Positions 45,654 through 53,790 of a stretch of 55,451 nucleotides of DNA are shown in pieces; position 1 is the stretch's first letter; each line of letters opens with the position of its first letter. Made by a program: the position numbers and the translations under genes. A model generated the notes under the pieces. It saw only the letters and a list, made by a program, of their open reading frames with translations, ran no database searches and was not told the origin of the DNA. Source of the DNA: Caulobacter sp. CCH9-E1 (GTDB lineage: Bacteria; Pseudomonadota; Alphaproteobacteria; Caulobacterales; Caulobacteraceae); assembly GCF_001556515.1 (NCBI RefSeq), contig NZ_LSJA01000018.1, forward strand, positions 1-55,451, in the 5' to 3' direction.

Positions 45654-46580
45654 CTATTGCGCGCTGATCGGCGCGAGACGCCCTAGCCAGGCGACCACGG
45701 CGACGAGCGCCATCGCCGCGCTCAGTTCCAGCACGAGACTGCGGCGCAGCGCCTTGACCGCCGTGCTGGGCGGCGCCGGCTCGACCAGGGCTTCGCGCAG
45801 GGCCGGGGTCAGGCGAAACCGGTTGGCGGCGGCCAGCACGACCATGGCGCCGAAGAGAACGAGCTTGAGAAGCAGAAGAAGCCCGTAGGGCGTGCGGACC
45901 AGGGCCGCAACGCCCATGGGCCCGACGAGGAACCAGCTGTTGATCAGGCCGCTGGCGACCAGCACGGCGACGACGCCCGAGCCGATGCCCGAGAAACCCG
46001 CCAGGGCGGCATGGAAGGTCGGCGCCTGTCGCGCGTCACGCCGACTGACCCCGGCCAGCCCCAGAAAGAACACCAGGGCGCCGACCCACACGGCGGCCGC
46101 CGCGAGGTGGGCGATGTCGGCCGCCAGGTGCAGGCTCCCGCCGAAACCTTCGGTGGCCGCGCCGTGGCCCATCCAGGCCATGCTGGCCGCAGCCACGGCC
46201 CCCAACGTTGATACAGCGATCCAGGCGGCGCGGCCGGGCGGCGCGAGCAGAAGCACGTGCAGCGCCACGACCGCGGCCAGGGCCCGTGCGAGCGAGGCCG
46301 CGCCCATCGCCATCTCGCTGATCACCGAGGTCAGGATCGAGGGATCCAGCGCCGCGGAAAGCGACCCGGCGACCACGGCCGTTTGCAGCACGAGACCCAG
46401 AAGGCTGGCCAGGACCAGCAGGGCGGCGCAGCCCGCCAGGAGCCGGCGCGGCCAGCCCAGCGCCACGGCGCTGGACGGACCCGCGGCCGGCAGGGCGTAG
46501 AGCGCGAAGAGCGCCCCGCCCGCCAGGACGAAGCACGTCACATATTGCGCCCAGCGAACGAGGACTACCGCGGTCTCCAT
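45654..46580 (-). CDS. copD: CopD/PcoD inner-membrane copper protein
   Basis: A 308-residue product with about eight membrane helices. It has SMAWMGHGAATEGFGGSLHL and LAADIAHLAAAAVWVGALV, where conserved His and Met lie, as in CopD. With CopC it is thought to move copper into the cytoplasm. The start lies three bases beyond the copC stop in the same direction, so copC-copD are one transcript. The 3' end converges with the acyltransferase gene. Confidence 0.9.
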   Translation of the reverse strand: METAVVLVRWAQYVTCFVLAGGALFALYALPAAGPSSAVALGWPRRLLAGCAALLVLASLLGLVLQTAVVAGSLSAALDPSILTSVISEMAMGAASLARALAAVVALHVLLLAPPGRAAWIAVSTLGAVAAASMAWMGHGAATEGFGGSLHLAADIAHLAAAAVWVGALVFFLGLAGVSRRDARQAPTFHAALAGFSGIGSGVVAVLVASGLINSWFLVGPMGVAALVRTPYGLLLLLKLVLFGAMVVLAAANRFRLTPALREALVEPAPPSTAVKALRRSLVLELSAAMALVAVVAWLGRLAPISAQ

Positions 46581-46583
46581 CGG

Positions 46584-46946
46584 CTACTTCACCGTGAAGG
46601 CCAGGGTCCCATCCATGCGGTGACCGTCATCGGCGGCGGCCGCATGCCAGGTGAGCTTGTAGGCGCCCGCCATCAGCCGGCCCTTGGGCACGCCCGTGAT
46701 CGTCTTGCGGTCGGCCGAGACGGTGGTCTTGACCGGCGCCTTCATGCCGTCGGCCATGGCCAGCTCGAAGCTCGAGAAGGCTGGGGCGAGCTTTTCATTG
46801 AAGGTCAGGCGGATGGTCTTGGGCGCGGCGACCGTGGCGTTGGCGGCGGGGTCGGAGGCCACCAGCTTGGCGTGGGCGCTGGCCTGGCCGCCGGCCAGGA
46901 TCGAGGCCGACAGAACGGCGGTGGCGAGGAAAGCGCGATAGGTCAT
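46584..46946 (-). CDS. copC: CopC periplasmic copper-binding protein
   Basis: A 120-residue product with signal peptide MTYRAFLATAVLSASILAGG. The mature N-terminus is HAKLVASDPAAN, placing His1 as a Cu(II) ligand. The C-terminal AAADDGHRMDGTLAFTV holds the usual Asp/His of the Cu(II) site. The Met-rich Cu(I) loop of plasmid CopC is weak here, so it may bind only Cu(II). It is transcribed before copD. Confidence 0.92.
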   Translation of the reverse strand: MTYRAFLATAVLSASILAGGQASAHAKLVASDPAANATVAAPKTIRLTFNEKLAPAFSSFELAMADGMKAPVKTTVSADRKTITGVPKGRLMAGAYKLTWHAAAADDGHRMDGTLAFTVK

Positions 46947-47009
46947 GGGGCGGGTCCTGTTGAAGGGCGACTTTGTCCTACGTGTCTACGCGGGACGCGG
47001 CCCGATCCC

Positions 47010-47279
47010 TCAAAACGCCTCAAGCCGTTCATCGCCCGATGCCACGCGGCCCTCAGGCGTCGGCTTTGGGGGCGGCGCCTGGGCAGGTCCGTCGCGGCCG
47101 TGGCGATGACCGCCATGACCGTGATGGAACAGGTGCATCAGGGGACAGGCCAGCAGGAGCAGATAGGGCGCCAGGCCCAGGGCGTGAGCCCAGTGTTCGC
47201 GCAGGACGAAGAAGGACAGAACAAGGCCGGACGACAGCGCGGCCAAGGCGAGGGCGCGGTTTGTAAGGTTCAACGGCAT
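47010..47279 (-). CDS. DUF2933 small membrane protein (copy 2)
   Basis: An 89-residue product of the same length and plan as copy 1: two helices and PYLLLLACPLMHLFHHGHGGHRHG. It lies 63 bases upstream of copC on the same strand. An FNR/FixK-type palindrome sits 55 bases upstream of its ATG in the shared divergent region. Confidence 0.8.
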   Translation of the reverse strand: MPLNLTNRALALAALSSGLVLSFFVLREHWAHALGLAPYLLLLACPLMHLFHHGHGGHRHGRDGPAQAPPPKPTPEGRVASGDERLEAF

Positions 47280-47333
47280 CGGCCGTGCTCCACCGATTTT
47301 CCGTCCAGACTAGGCAAGGCGGGGATTTGGGCA

Positions 47334-47347
47334 TTGATCCGGATCAA
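47334..47347. promoter_or_regulatory. FNR/FixK-type box between divergent genes
   Basis: TTGATCCGGATCAA is a perfect match to the FNR/FixK consensus TTGAT-N4-ATCAA. Its centre is 61 bases from both the ATG at 47402 and the minus-strand ATG at 47279, a position from which either promoter could be activated under low oxygen. Confidence 0.8.
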
Positions 47348-47401
47348 GGCGATGGTCGGGGCGGCGCGCATCATGGAACACACTTGCAACGGAGGAACGC
47401 C

Positions 47402-47683
47402 ATGCGCGCGCTCGCTATCGCCTCGATACTCGTCCTGACCGTCTCGGGAACGGCTTTTGCCCAGCAGCAACAGACCGCGACCCGTCCAGCTGCCGCCGAC
47501 GCGCCGACGCACGAAATGTGCAAGTCGGTCATGGGCAAGGCCATGGACCGCACGGCGCCGCATGATCATGGGCGCGACAAGACCGGCGCTCCGACCTGGC
47601 CAAACGGCAAGGCCCTGACCAAGGCCGAAATGGAGCAGATGCATAAGACCTGCGCCGCGAAGATGGCGGGCGAGAAGAAGTAG
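47402..47683 (+). CDS. Small exported His/Met-containing protein
   Basis: A 93-residue product with signal peptide MRALAIASILVLTVSGTAFA. The mature part has EMCKSVMGKAMDRTAPHDHG and EQMHKTCAAKMAG with two Cys, several Met and His. ATG at 47402 follows GGAGGAAC. It is preceded by a perfect FNR/FixK box, so low-oxygen induction is likely. I know no family; a periplasmic metal ligand is a fair guess. Confidence 0.65.
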   Translation: MRALAIASILVLTVSGTAFAQQQQTATRPAAADAPTHEMCKSVMGKAMDRTAPHDHGRDKTGAPTWPNGKALTKAEMEQMHKTCAAKMAGEKK

Positions 47684-47704
47684 GACGCAGAAGGCTTGGG
47701 TCGT

Positions 47705-48199
47705 ATGGGCAGCCAATTAAGCCAGACGGTGGACCTGACCGCCACGCCCGACGAGGTGTTTGACCACCTCGACGATCAGACCCGTCTGGCCGCCCATATG
47801 ACCAAGTCGTCCATGATGATGGCCGGCGGCCGGATGTCGTACGACTTCGACGAAGGGCGCGGCCAGGTCGTGGGCTCCCATATTCGAATGGACGGCTCGG
47901 CTTTGGGATTGCGCTTGTTTGTCGACGAGGTGGTCACGGCCCGGGACCGACCCCATTCAAAACAGTGGGAAACGGCGGGCGCTTCACAGCTCGTCATTCT
48001 ATCGGGCTATCGCATGGGGTTCGACATAACGCCCACAGCCTTGGGCTCTCGCCTCACGGTTTGGATCGACTACGATCTTCCAACCGGGCCGCGCCGATGG
48101 CTCGGCTTGCTATTGGGGAGGTTCTACGGGCGTTGGTGCCTTGGCGGCACGACGGCTGACGCTGTGAAATACTTTAAAGGCAAGCGTGGCGGAAAGTGA
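47705..48199 (+). CDS. SRPBCC-type (START-like) protein
   Basis: A 164-residue product. VDLTATPDEVFDHLDDQTRL begins a helix-grip fold typical of SRPBCC ligand-binding proteins, and the sequence ends with LGRFYGRWCLGGTTADAVKY. ATG at 47705 is likely; a TTG at 47696 is in frame. It follows the FNR-box gene by 21 bases. A second, damaged copy lies immediately downstream. Confidence 0.65.
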   Translation: MGSQLSQTVDLTATPDEVFDHLDDQTRLAAHMTKSSMMMAGGRMSYDFDEGRGQVVGSHIRMDGSALGLRLFVDEVVTARDRPHSKQWETAGASQLVILSGYRMGFDITPTALGSRLTVWIDYDLPTGPRRWLGLLLGRFYGRWCLGGTTADAVKYFKGKRGGK

Positions 48200-48374
48200 T
48201 TGCGCTAGCCAGGTTCGTATTTTGCATGAAAGCCAACAAATATCTTATAAAGTCCGTCAGATTGTTATTCAATACTGAGCATTATTGATGTTGCGATATT
48301 TTTCTGAGAATTAGCTATTGGTATCCCGTATAGAGAATAATAGTTGGATTTTGCGATTTCATGAATTGCTAAGA
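48200..48374. other. AT-rich insert
   Basis: The 120 bases 48241-48360 contain 38 G or C (about 32 per cent) by count, against an apparent 65-70 per cent in flanking genes. No gene, repeat or recognisable insertion-sequence end is visible. It replaces the 5' half of the downstream SRPBCC copy, so it looks like imported DNA or the remnant of an element. Confidence 0.7.
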
Positions 48375-48706
48375 TCGGCCTTTCTCTGGCGGTCGACGAG
48401 GTCGTGACCAAACGCGATCCGCACCGTCCCAAGGCCTGGCGAACCACCGGCGCCACCCGCCTGCTCATCCTTTAAGCCGACAAGATGGGCCTTGATCGCT
48501 CGCCCACGCCCAACGGTTCGAAGCTGCGAGTCTGGATCCGCTACGCGCTTCCCAAGGGCCAAGCCGGCCGCCTGCTTGGGCTCCTGACGGCCCCCGCCTA
48601 TGCGCGCTGGTGCGTGGGCCGGATGGCGCGCGACGCCGCCGAGCACTTTTCGGCGCCAGCCGACCGCCCGGCGAGTGTCGCGGCGGCGCGTCCCAAGATG
48701 CGCTAG
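48375..48706 (+). pseudogene. Truncated second SRPBCC copy
   Basis: The frame reads IGLSLAVDEVVTKRDPHRPK and further on MGLDRSPTPNGSKLRVWIRY and ARWCVGRMARDAAEHF. It matches residues of the intact neighbour from GLRLFVDEVVTARD onward. The 5' half is missing at the AT-rich border, and an in-frame TAA breaks LLIL-stop-ADKMGLD where the neighbour has LVILSGYRMGFD. It is a dead duplicate. Confidence 0.8.
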
Positions 48707-49989
48707 TCCAAGGCATCGAGGACGAAGACCGGCGCGAAGCCCCCGCCGGGGGTCCGAAAATTGGTCGTCTGGCCCTGATAGACGCGGGCGGCGAGCAGCA
48801 GCGGCGCGCCGCGATAGGTGTAGAGGCGCACGTCGAGCTTCAGGCTCTGAATCTCGCCGTCGATCCGGATCCGGCGCTCGCTGGGCGGGGCCAGCCCCTG
48901 GGCGATGTAGCCGCCCTGCTGGATCTGCGACCAGACGCGCTGGGTCAGCTTGTCGCCGCGATAGACCGCCTTGCCGCCATGACCGCCGGCGGGCTTGAAG
49001 AACAGCCCCTTGCGCCTGGTCCACAGCCCTTCGGCGTTCTGGGCGGTGACCAGGGTGGTCGGCGGAACGGCCGTAAGGCTGTTCTGTTGATCCGGCGATA
49101 GTCCCCAACGCGCGGCGGCTGACGGATCGGACAACAGGGCCAGGTTGCGCTTGTCGGCGAACAGGGCGTGGTTGCGCGGATTGGGCGTGACCACGACCGC
49201 CCCGGCCAGATAAGCCTCCCGCAGGGCCCTATGCTCGGCGGCCTCGAGCGAGAAATCGACCAGGCGATTATAAACGATGTCGATCGTCTCCCCTTCGTGC
49301 CGCAACCCGCCCTCGGCGAAGCGCAGTTGGGCCGGGTCGAGGATCCAGGCCTTCAAGCCTTGCCGTTCAAAGAAACGCTGGGCGATGAGAAACTCGGGGT
49401 AGAGGTACTGGTCCTGGGGGCCATCATCGACCAGGGCGATGGTCCGCGGCGGGCTTAGCCGCCCTTGCAGGCGCCATTCGGTGAGGAACATGCGCCAGAC
49501 CGCGGGCTCGAATTGGGCGAGCAGGGGCGCGCCCAACGCCGCCTCGGCTTCACGGCAGCAGGCGGTCTGCGCCCGCGCGAGGAAGGCGTTGAGGAAGGCG
49601 CCGCCGGCGTTGGTGTTGACCTCGATGAGCCTGGGGCCATCTGGGCCCAGGTGAAAGTCGTAGCCCATGAAGACGCCGCGCGGACCCAAATCCGCACGGG
49701 CGATGTCGGGAGCCCACTCCAGAACCGTCGCCTGATAGGCCGGGCTCTGCGCGGCCGCCTCGATGGCGGCGACAACATCGGCCATGGCCGACAGGTCGCG
49801 GCTGGAGAGGAACACCGGGCCTTGGGAGAAAAGGTGGGGCCTGGCCGACAGCAGCGCGGCGAGAAGGTCCGCGTCGCGCGTTTGCGCCTCGATCGCCGCC
49901 CGCAGGCCGGCGCCATCCAATGTGATGCAAAAGCAATCCCTGTTCAGCACCGCGTCAAGATCGCCTCTGGCGCCGCTGTCATCGGGCAT
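48703..49989 (-). CDS. ATP-grasp-like ligase, function unknown
   Basis: A 428-residue soluble protein. RLIEVNTNAGGAFLNAFLAR and FFKPAGGHGGKAVYRGDKL resemble the metal-binding and glycine-rich nucleotide loops of ATP-grasp enzymes, in permuted order; IDGEIQSLKLDVRLYTY follows. Substrates cannot be inferred. ATG at 49989 is chosen over an upstream GTG-like extension because the Met follows a short overlap with the membrane gene. It is probably co-transcribed with the upstream membrane gene behind an FNR-like box. Confidence 0.6.
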   Translation of the reverse strand: MPDDSGARGDLDAVLNRDCFCITLDGAGLRAAIEAQTRDADLLAALLSARPHLFSQGPVFLSSRDLSAMADVVAAIEAAAQSPAYQATVLEWAPDIARADLGPRGVFMGYDFHLGPDGPRLIEVNTNAGGAFLNAFLARAQTACCREAEAALGAPLLAQFEPAVWRMFLTEWRLQGRLSPPRTIALVDDGPQDQYLYPEFLIAQRFFERQGLKAWILDPAQLRFAEGGLRHEGETIDIVYNRLVDFSLEAAEHRALREAYLAGAVVVTPNPRNHALFADKRNLALLSDPSAAARWGLSPDQQNSLTAVPPTTLVTAQNAEGLWTRRKGLFFKPAGGHGGKAVYRGDKLTQRVWSQIQQGGYIAQGLAPPSERRIRIDGEIQSLKLDVRLYTYRGAPLLLAARVYQGQTTNFRTPGGGFAPVFVLDALD

Positions 49990-50472
49990 GACGGTCCTCC
50001 GCCCATGCAGGCCCTGGCGGGCCGCCCAGCGCCAGCACAAGACTAAGAAGCCACAGTCCGGCCGGCAAGATCAGCAGCCAGCGAAAGTCCGATCCCAAGG
50101 CGAAATTCACCGCGGCCATCGTTCCGACCGACAGGGTGCCGGCCACGGCCAACAGGGCAAGCTCGCTGCGGCTGGCTTTCCGGTGGCCGAGCCGAACGCT
50201 CGCGCCGATCACGAGCACGCCGACGGCCGCCATCTGTCCGCCGAGCACCGTGAACACCAGGTGCAACCATGGTTCGAGGCGGGGCTGGGCGGCCCTGAGC
50301 GCGTCGTGTCCGACGCCGAAGAAGCGCAGGTCCTCCGCAAGGACCGGCGGCCTTTGAAATAGGTCCCGAGCCAGACCTGATAGGCCCCACACAGGCCGAT
50401 CAAGGCGACCGCGCAGCCTCGCAGACCGCGGCGCGAAGTCGGATGATCAAGTGACGTCCCGCGGTTCTGCAT
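49979..50472 (-). pseudogene. Small membrane protein with single-base frameshift near 50353
   Basis: The start ATG at 50472 gives MQNRGTSLDHPTSRRGLRGC and a helix (AVALIGLCGAYQVWLGTYF). The logical continuation QRPPVLAEDLRFFGVGHDAL with three more helices is in the neighbouring frame, open to the stop at 49979. Adding one C to TATTTCAAAGG would fuse them as GTYFQRPPV. It looks like a DUF4345-type small membrane protein, an uncertain family call. As given, the gene is broken or the sequence is missing a base. Confidence 0.6.
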
Positions 50473-50556
50473 CTCTGGACCGATCGGTGTCAGCTCCAGG
50501 AAGCCCAGAGCGCTGCATCTGAAACACCATCTTCAGCGCCGTCCGCCGCAAAGACA

Positions 50557-50570
50557 ATGATCCACATCAA
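50557..50570. promoter_or_regulatory. FNR/FixK-like box
   Basis: ATGATCCACATCAA (minus strand TTGATGTGGATCAT) matches TTGAT-N4-ATCAA at nine of ten positions. It lies about 85 bases upstream of the membrane gene start at 50472 and could control that gene and the ATP-grasp-like gene. Confidence 0.55.
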
Positions 50571-50660
50571 CCGCGCGCGCGGACGCGCCGTCGTTGACCA
50601 CGTCCGCCGCCGCCCGTCAGCCTCGTCGAACGGCCCGCCTCAAGGCCGGTGGTCCCGATG

Positions 50661-50912
50661 CTAGCGAAATGGGAGGGGTTCGCCATCGGATCGCAGGCGG
50701 CGGCGTCCCACGACCTTGGCGTCGTCGCAGCTGACGAGATTCCGCCGGTCCCAGGCGTCCAATTCCTCGATCGGATAGAGCACGGCCTTGCCGATTTTGA
50801 CAAAGGGAGGGCCGATGCGTTGGGCGCGCCAATTTTCGAGGGTGCCGATCGAGACCTCGCCGCGATAGCGCTCGGCGACCTCCTCGGTGGTCAGGAACTT
50901 CTCGTCGGCCAT
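50661..50912 (-). CDS. Excisionase-like helix-turn-helix protein
   Basis: An 83-residue product. LTTEEVAERYRGEVSIGTLE and NWRAQRIGPPFVKIGKAVLY form the MerR-like HTH_17 domain used by excisionases and element regulators. I take ATG at 50912 because GGGAG precedes it; a longer frame reaches 50978. It is divergent from a similar HTH gene at 51147. Confidence 0.8.
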   Translation of the reverse strand: MADEKFLTTEEVAERYRGEVSIGTLENWRAQRIGPPFVKIGKAVLYPIEELDAWDRRNLVSCDDAKVVGRRRLRSDGEPLPFR

Positions 50913-51146
50913 GAGGTCGGCTCCCGGCGCCCGCGCCGGCGCCCACCGGATCGGGGCCGTCCATTCACGTGGGCTCATGGGCCTTCACCTTGGCGCGGCG
51001 GGGCGTTCAAGCAACCCGGCCCGGGGCAAGACCGGGACCAGGCGATGTCGATAGCGCCCAGCGCGTACGAAAAGCGGAGTTGGCGATACGAGGGCGGGCG
51101 GAGTCAGATCGTGGCGGGCGGCCGGTAGGGTAACGGCCGTCGCCAG

Positions 51147-51458
51147 ATGTCTTGCAAGACGAGCCGCTTCCGGTTCGCCAGTCACGAGTCCCACACGCAC
51201 TATGAACTGCTCCCGCCACCCCGGCTGCTCTACACGAAGGAGGCGGCGCGCTTCGTCAGCCTCTCGCCAAGGACCATGGAAAAGCATCGCTCCTACCGAA
51301 CGGGGCCAGCCTATTCGAAGCTCGGCGGCAGGGTCGTTTACCGCATCGCGGATCTGCAGACATGGGTCGCGCTCGGCGCCCGGACCTCAACCAGCGACGT
51401 CGGCGTGGGGGTCGTTTATCCGGCCAAGGCGCGCTTCCGAACAGAGGGCGGCGCCTAG
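51147..51458 (+). CDS. Helix-turn-helix DNA-binding protein
   Basis: A 103-residue product. LLYTKEAARFVSLSPRTMEK and GPAYSKLGGRVVYRIADLQT form the same excisionase-type HTH as the divergent neighbour, with a longer N-terminus and a polar tail. Such pairs regulate transfer or excision of integrative elements. The start could be later (about residue 20). Confidence 0.72.
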   Translation: MSCKTSRFRFASHESHTHYELLPPPRLLYTKEAARFVSLSPRTMEKHRSYRTGPAYSKLGGRVVYRIADLQTWVALGARTSTSDVGVGVVYPAKARFRTEGGA

Positions 51459-51466
51459 CGCCTCCA

Positions 51467-51745
51467 CTAGGCTTGGCCCGTCTTGGCCGTGAGGAGGTCC
51501 TTGTAGCCGGTCGTCGTCATCCACTCGGCCCGCTTCAAGTGCGTCTCCCAGCAGGCGCGGGCCGAGGCCTCATCCTGGGCGGCGTCGCGGTGCAGCACCA
51601 AGAGCGCGACTTCGCGCCAGTCAGCCTCGTCCCGGCGGGCGTCGAGCAGGCGCAGGTAGACGACCAGATGCTGTAGGTCGTAGTCCGTCAGGCTCTCGGA
51701 CCAGGGCGCCAGGTCGGCGATCTCAGGATCGAGCACGGGCGCCAT
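51467..51745 (-). CDS. Hypothetical protein of integrative-element context
   Basis: A 92-residue helical, acidic product. MAPVLDPEIADLAPWSESLT is followed by DYDLQHLVVYLRLLDARRDE. There is no membrane segment. It lies nine bases from the convergent HTH gene and back-to-back with the DUF2285 gene. I recognise the type from element regulatory blocks but can give no function. ATG at 51745; the upstream open frame is GC-rich noise. Confidence 0.55.
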   Translation of the reverse strand: MAPVLDPEIADLAPWSESLTDYDLQHLVVYLRLLDARRDEADWREVALLVLHRDAAQDEASARACWETHLKRAEWMTTTGYKDLLTAKTGQA

Positions 51746-51932
51746 GCGCGTCCTCCGTCTGGTCTTCGTCTTCGTCTGGACGGTCCCGCCACAGCGTGTC
51801 GGGGCCGTCCAACCCGGCGATGAATGACCCGGCTTCCGCCCAGGCGCAACCGGCGCCGACGCCGGCCGCCCCTCGACAGCCCTTGGACCTTTGGCCAGAC
51901 TTTTAGTCCTGCGCCATGATGAGCGGGTCGCC

Positions 51933-52826
51933 ATGTCGGCGGATCGGACGCCATTGCCGCCCTGGAGGTCCCAAGAGGCCTATCGCCCCCTGCTCGCGGC
52001 CGACCCGTCGGTGTGGGCCTGGGAATTTGGGCGACGACAGGCCGTGGCCGAGGCGCAGGATCTGGCCGGCGTCGTCCCGGGTCTCTGTTTCGTGGGCGAA
52101 GGCCCAGGCGCCGACCCGGTTCCTACGGTGCTTTGGCGCTGGCAAGCCGACAGTTCGGTGCCGGTGCTGAGCCTGACACCGGCGATGGTCGAGGATCCAG
52201 ACGCCCTCGATCTGCGCGGGCTCGACTTGGCCGTCATCGTGGTGCGCACGCAGGATGGCCATCAACACGTGATGGTCAGCGACGGCGCGCGGCGTCTTCG
52301 CTTCGCCGTGGCCGACGGCGACGTCCTGGCCGGACCCGTGCGTTGCCGGTTCCATCTGCCCGCCTATAGCGTCGGCGTGGCGTCGATGGACGGCCTGCGT
52401 TCGCTGATCGCGTTGCGCGACACCGGACGACTGTCATCGGTTGGACGAGGTTCGCGCTCGAAGGCCACGCGCTGGGTTCAAATGCTTCGGGCGCACGACG
52501 CCCGGCGCGCGGGGGCCAGCCAGCGCGACATCGCCATGCTGCTGTTCGGGGAGGCCCGGGTTCACGAGGATTGGGGCGGCCGATCCGACTATATGCGCAT
52601 GCGCGTCCAGCGCTTGCTGCGCGCCGCCGAGGATCTCGTCGCGGGCGGCTACCGCGCGCTCTGCGGCCTGCGGCCGGCCCGCACCGATCCGCCCAAGACC
52701 GTCGAGGTCTGGCGCTCCGCCGGCTGGAGAGGCGGGAGCGCGGTCATGCTGCTGCTGTCCGGATCTTTCCTGGGGACATCGTGTGCGCTGACGGGAGATC
52801 TGCACGGCCTGTGCCGGCTTTGGTAG
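51933..52826 (+). CDS. DUF2285 domain protein
   Basis: A 297-residue product. The DUF2285 part is near the C-terminus (LRSLIALRDTGRLSSVGRGS, RWVQMLRAHDARRAGASQRD and IAMLLFGEARVHEDW, then a helix ending RVQRLLRAAEDLVAGGYRAL). It probably binds DNA in integrative elements. The last 40 residues are atypical. I chose ATG at 51933 over 51891 because the extra residues lack protein character. Confidence 0.7.
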   Translation: MSADRTPLPPWRSQEAYRPLLAADPSVWAWEFGRRQAVAEAQDLAGVVPGLCFVGEGPGADPVPTVLWRWQADSSVPVLSLTPAMVEDPDALDLRGLDLAVIVVRTQDGHQHVMVSDGARRLRFAVADGDVLAGPVRCRFHLPAYSVGVASMDGLRSLIALRDTGRLSSVGRGSRSKATRWVQMLRAHDARRAGASQRDIAMLLFGEARVHEDWGGRSDYMRMRVQRLLRAAEDLVAGGYRALCGLRPARTDPPKTVEVWRSAGWRGGSAVMLLLSGSFLGTSCALTGDLHGLCRLW

Positions 52827-52963
52827 ACGTCGTGCAGGAAACCGGTAGGCGTGGACGGGAATTCGGCGCGGACCGCACGACGGCGCCAATTTTCCGGCGC
52901 GACCGCCGAGCCTCGCGGCGCCGGTGATTCCGGGGCGAGCGGATCAGGCGCTTCAATAAAGCC

Positions 52964-53353
52964 ATGGCCAAGCCCCTCGTCGCCGCCGTCCCGCCCCCGC
53001 TCGTCCCGGAATCCGTGGAACCAGCCGGCGTCGCCCTGTGCCTGGCGCGTCTGGCCTGGGAGTTCCTGCGACGAAATCCTCGCTACCGCGCGGACTATGC
53101 GCGCCTGCGAGCTGGCGCGATGGAGACCCTGCCCGGGCACTGGGGCTTGCGGGCGCCGGTCGATCCGGACGCGGTCGACATCGCCGTCGATGCGATCTGG
53201 CGCGGCCCGCCAATCCTCGACGTTCCCCGCCAGCGGCGGGCCAGGACTATTCGTCCGGCGGCAGCATCCTTGGCAGATTCTCCGCCAACCAGCGTTCGGT
53301 GTTCTCGTCGCGCTTGTCCAGATGATCCTCAAGACTGTCGAACGGGCGCTTGA
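52964..53353 (+). CDS. Truncated DUF6499-type element protein
   Basis: The segment LAWEFLRRNPRYRADYARL followed by HWGLRAPVDPDAVDIAVDAI is the small domain (DUF6499) normally found at the start of DUF2285-type regulators. After about residue 85 the sequence becomes Arg/Ser/Pro-rich and overlaps the XRE gene antisense by 107 bases, so the natural C-terminus seems lost. It is possibly a decayed piece. Confidence 0.5.
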   Translation: MAKPLVAAVPPPLVPESVEPAGVALCLARLAWEFLRRNPRYRADYARLRAGAMETLPGHWGLRAPVDPDAVDIAVDAIWRGPPILDVPRQRRARTIRPAAASLADSPPTSVRCSRRACPDDPQDCRTGA

Positions 53354-53741
53354 ACGCCTCGATCAGGATGGCCGGGCCGATGTGGGTCATCCGGTCTCCG
53401 ACCTTGTCGCTGAACCGACGGAACGAGGCCAATTGAATGGAGACGATCTTATTGTCCATGCTGCGCAGGGCGTGGTCAGGCGAGCCGAGCATCAGCGTGT
53501 CCATGATGCCGGCCGGATCGCTGTCGGTGGCCTCGCCGAACCGCCAGATCTTGGCGATGTCCAACGGACCCTGGCCAGCTTCGAAGCTGTAATAGCTGCG
53601 CAGCGGCATGCCCATGGCGTCGGCGACCGCGCGGGCGCTCATGTGGCGTAAGCCGCGGATCAGTTTCAGGGTCTTTGACAGGAGCTGGCGCTGACGCTCC
53701 AGGTCCTCGGATGCGCGTTTGACCAAAGCTGTACTCGACAC
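53247..53741 (-). CDS. XRE-family transcriptional regulator
   Basis: A 164-residue product. The helix-turn-helix is in LIRGLRHMSARAVADAMGMP followed by LRSYYSFEAGQGPLDIAKIW. The C-terminal half (KIVSIQLASFRRFSDKVGDR) is helical and probably dimerises. Similar regulators control element maintenance. A TACGTA palindrome lies about 50 bases upstream, shared with the divergent GntR gene. Confidence 0.75.
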   Translation of the reverse strand: MSSTALVKRASEDLERQRQLLSKTLKLIRGLRHMSARAVADAMGMPLRSYYSFEAGQGPLDIAKIWRFGEATDSDPAGIMDTLMLGSPDHALRSMDNKIVSIQLASFRRFSDKVGDRMTHIGPAILIEAFKRPFDSLEDHLDKRDENTERWLAENLPRMLPPDE

Positions 53742-53790
53742 TGGCTACAGACATGAGTCCTCACGCGAACCCATGGTCAAAGCACAACCC

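Larger units (their letters stand above)
50661..53741. mobile_element. Regulatory remnant of an integrative element
   Basis: A run of excisionase-like HTH proteins, a DUF2285 protein, a truncated partner and an XRE regulator is the usual left-end regulatory block of integrative/conjugative elements in alphaproteobacteria. No integrase, relaxase, transfer gene or attachment repeat is visible in the window, so the limits are arbitrary, set by the first and last such gene. Confidence 0.45.

Noticed and set aside
48265..48468. A 67-codon minus-strand frame crossing the AT-rich insert
   Set aside because: It joins antisense of the damaged SRPBCC copy to AT-rich DNA, with no ribosome site; chance frame.
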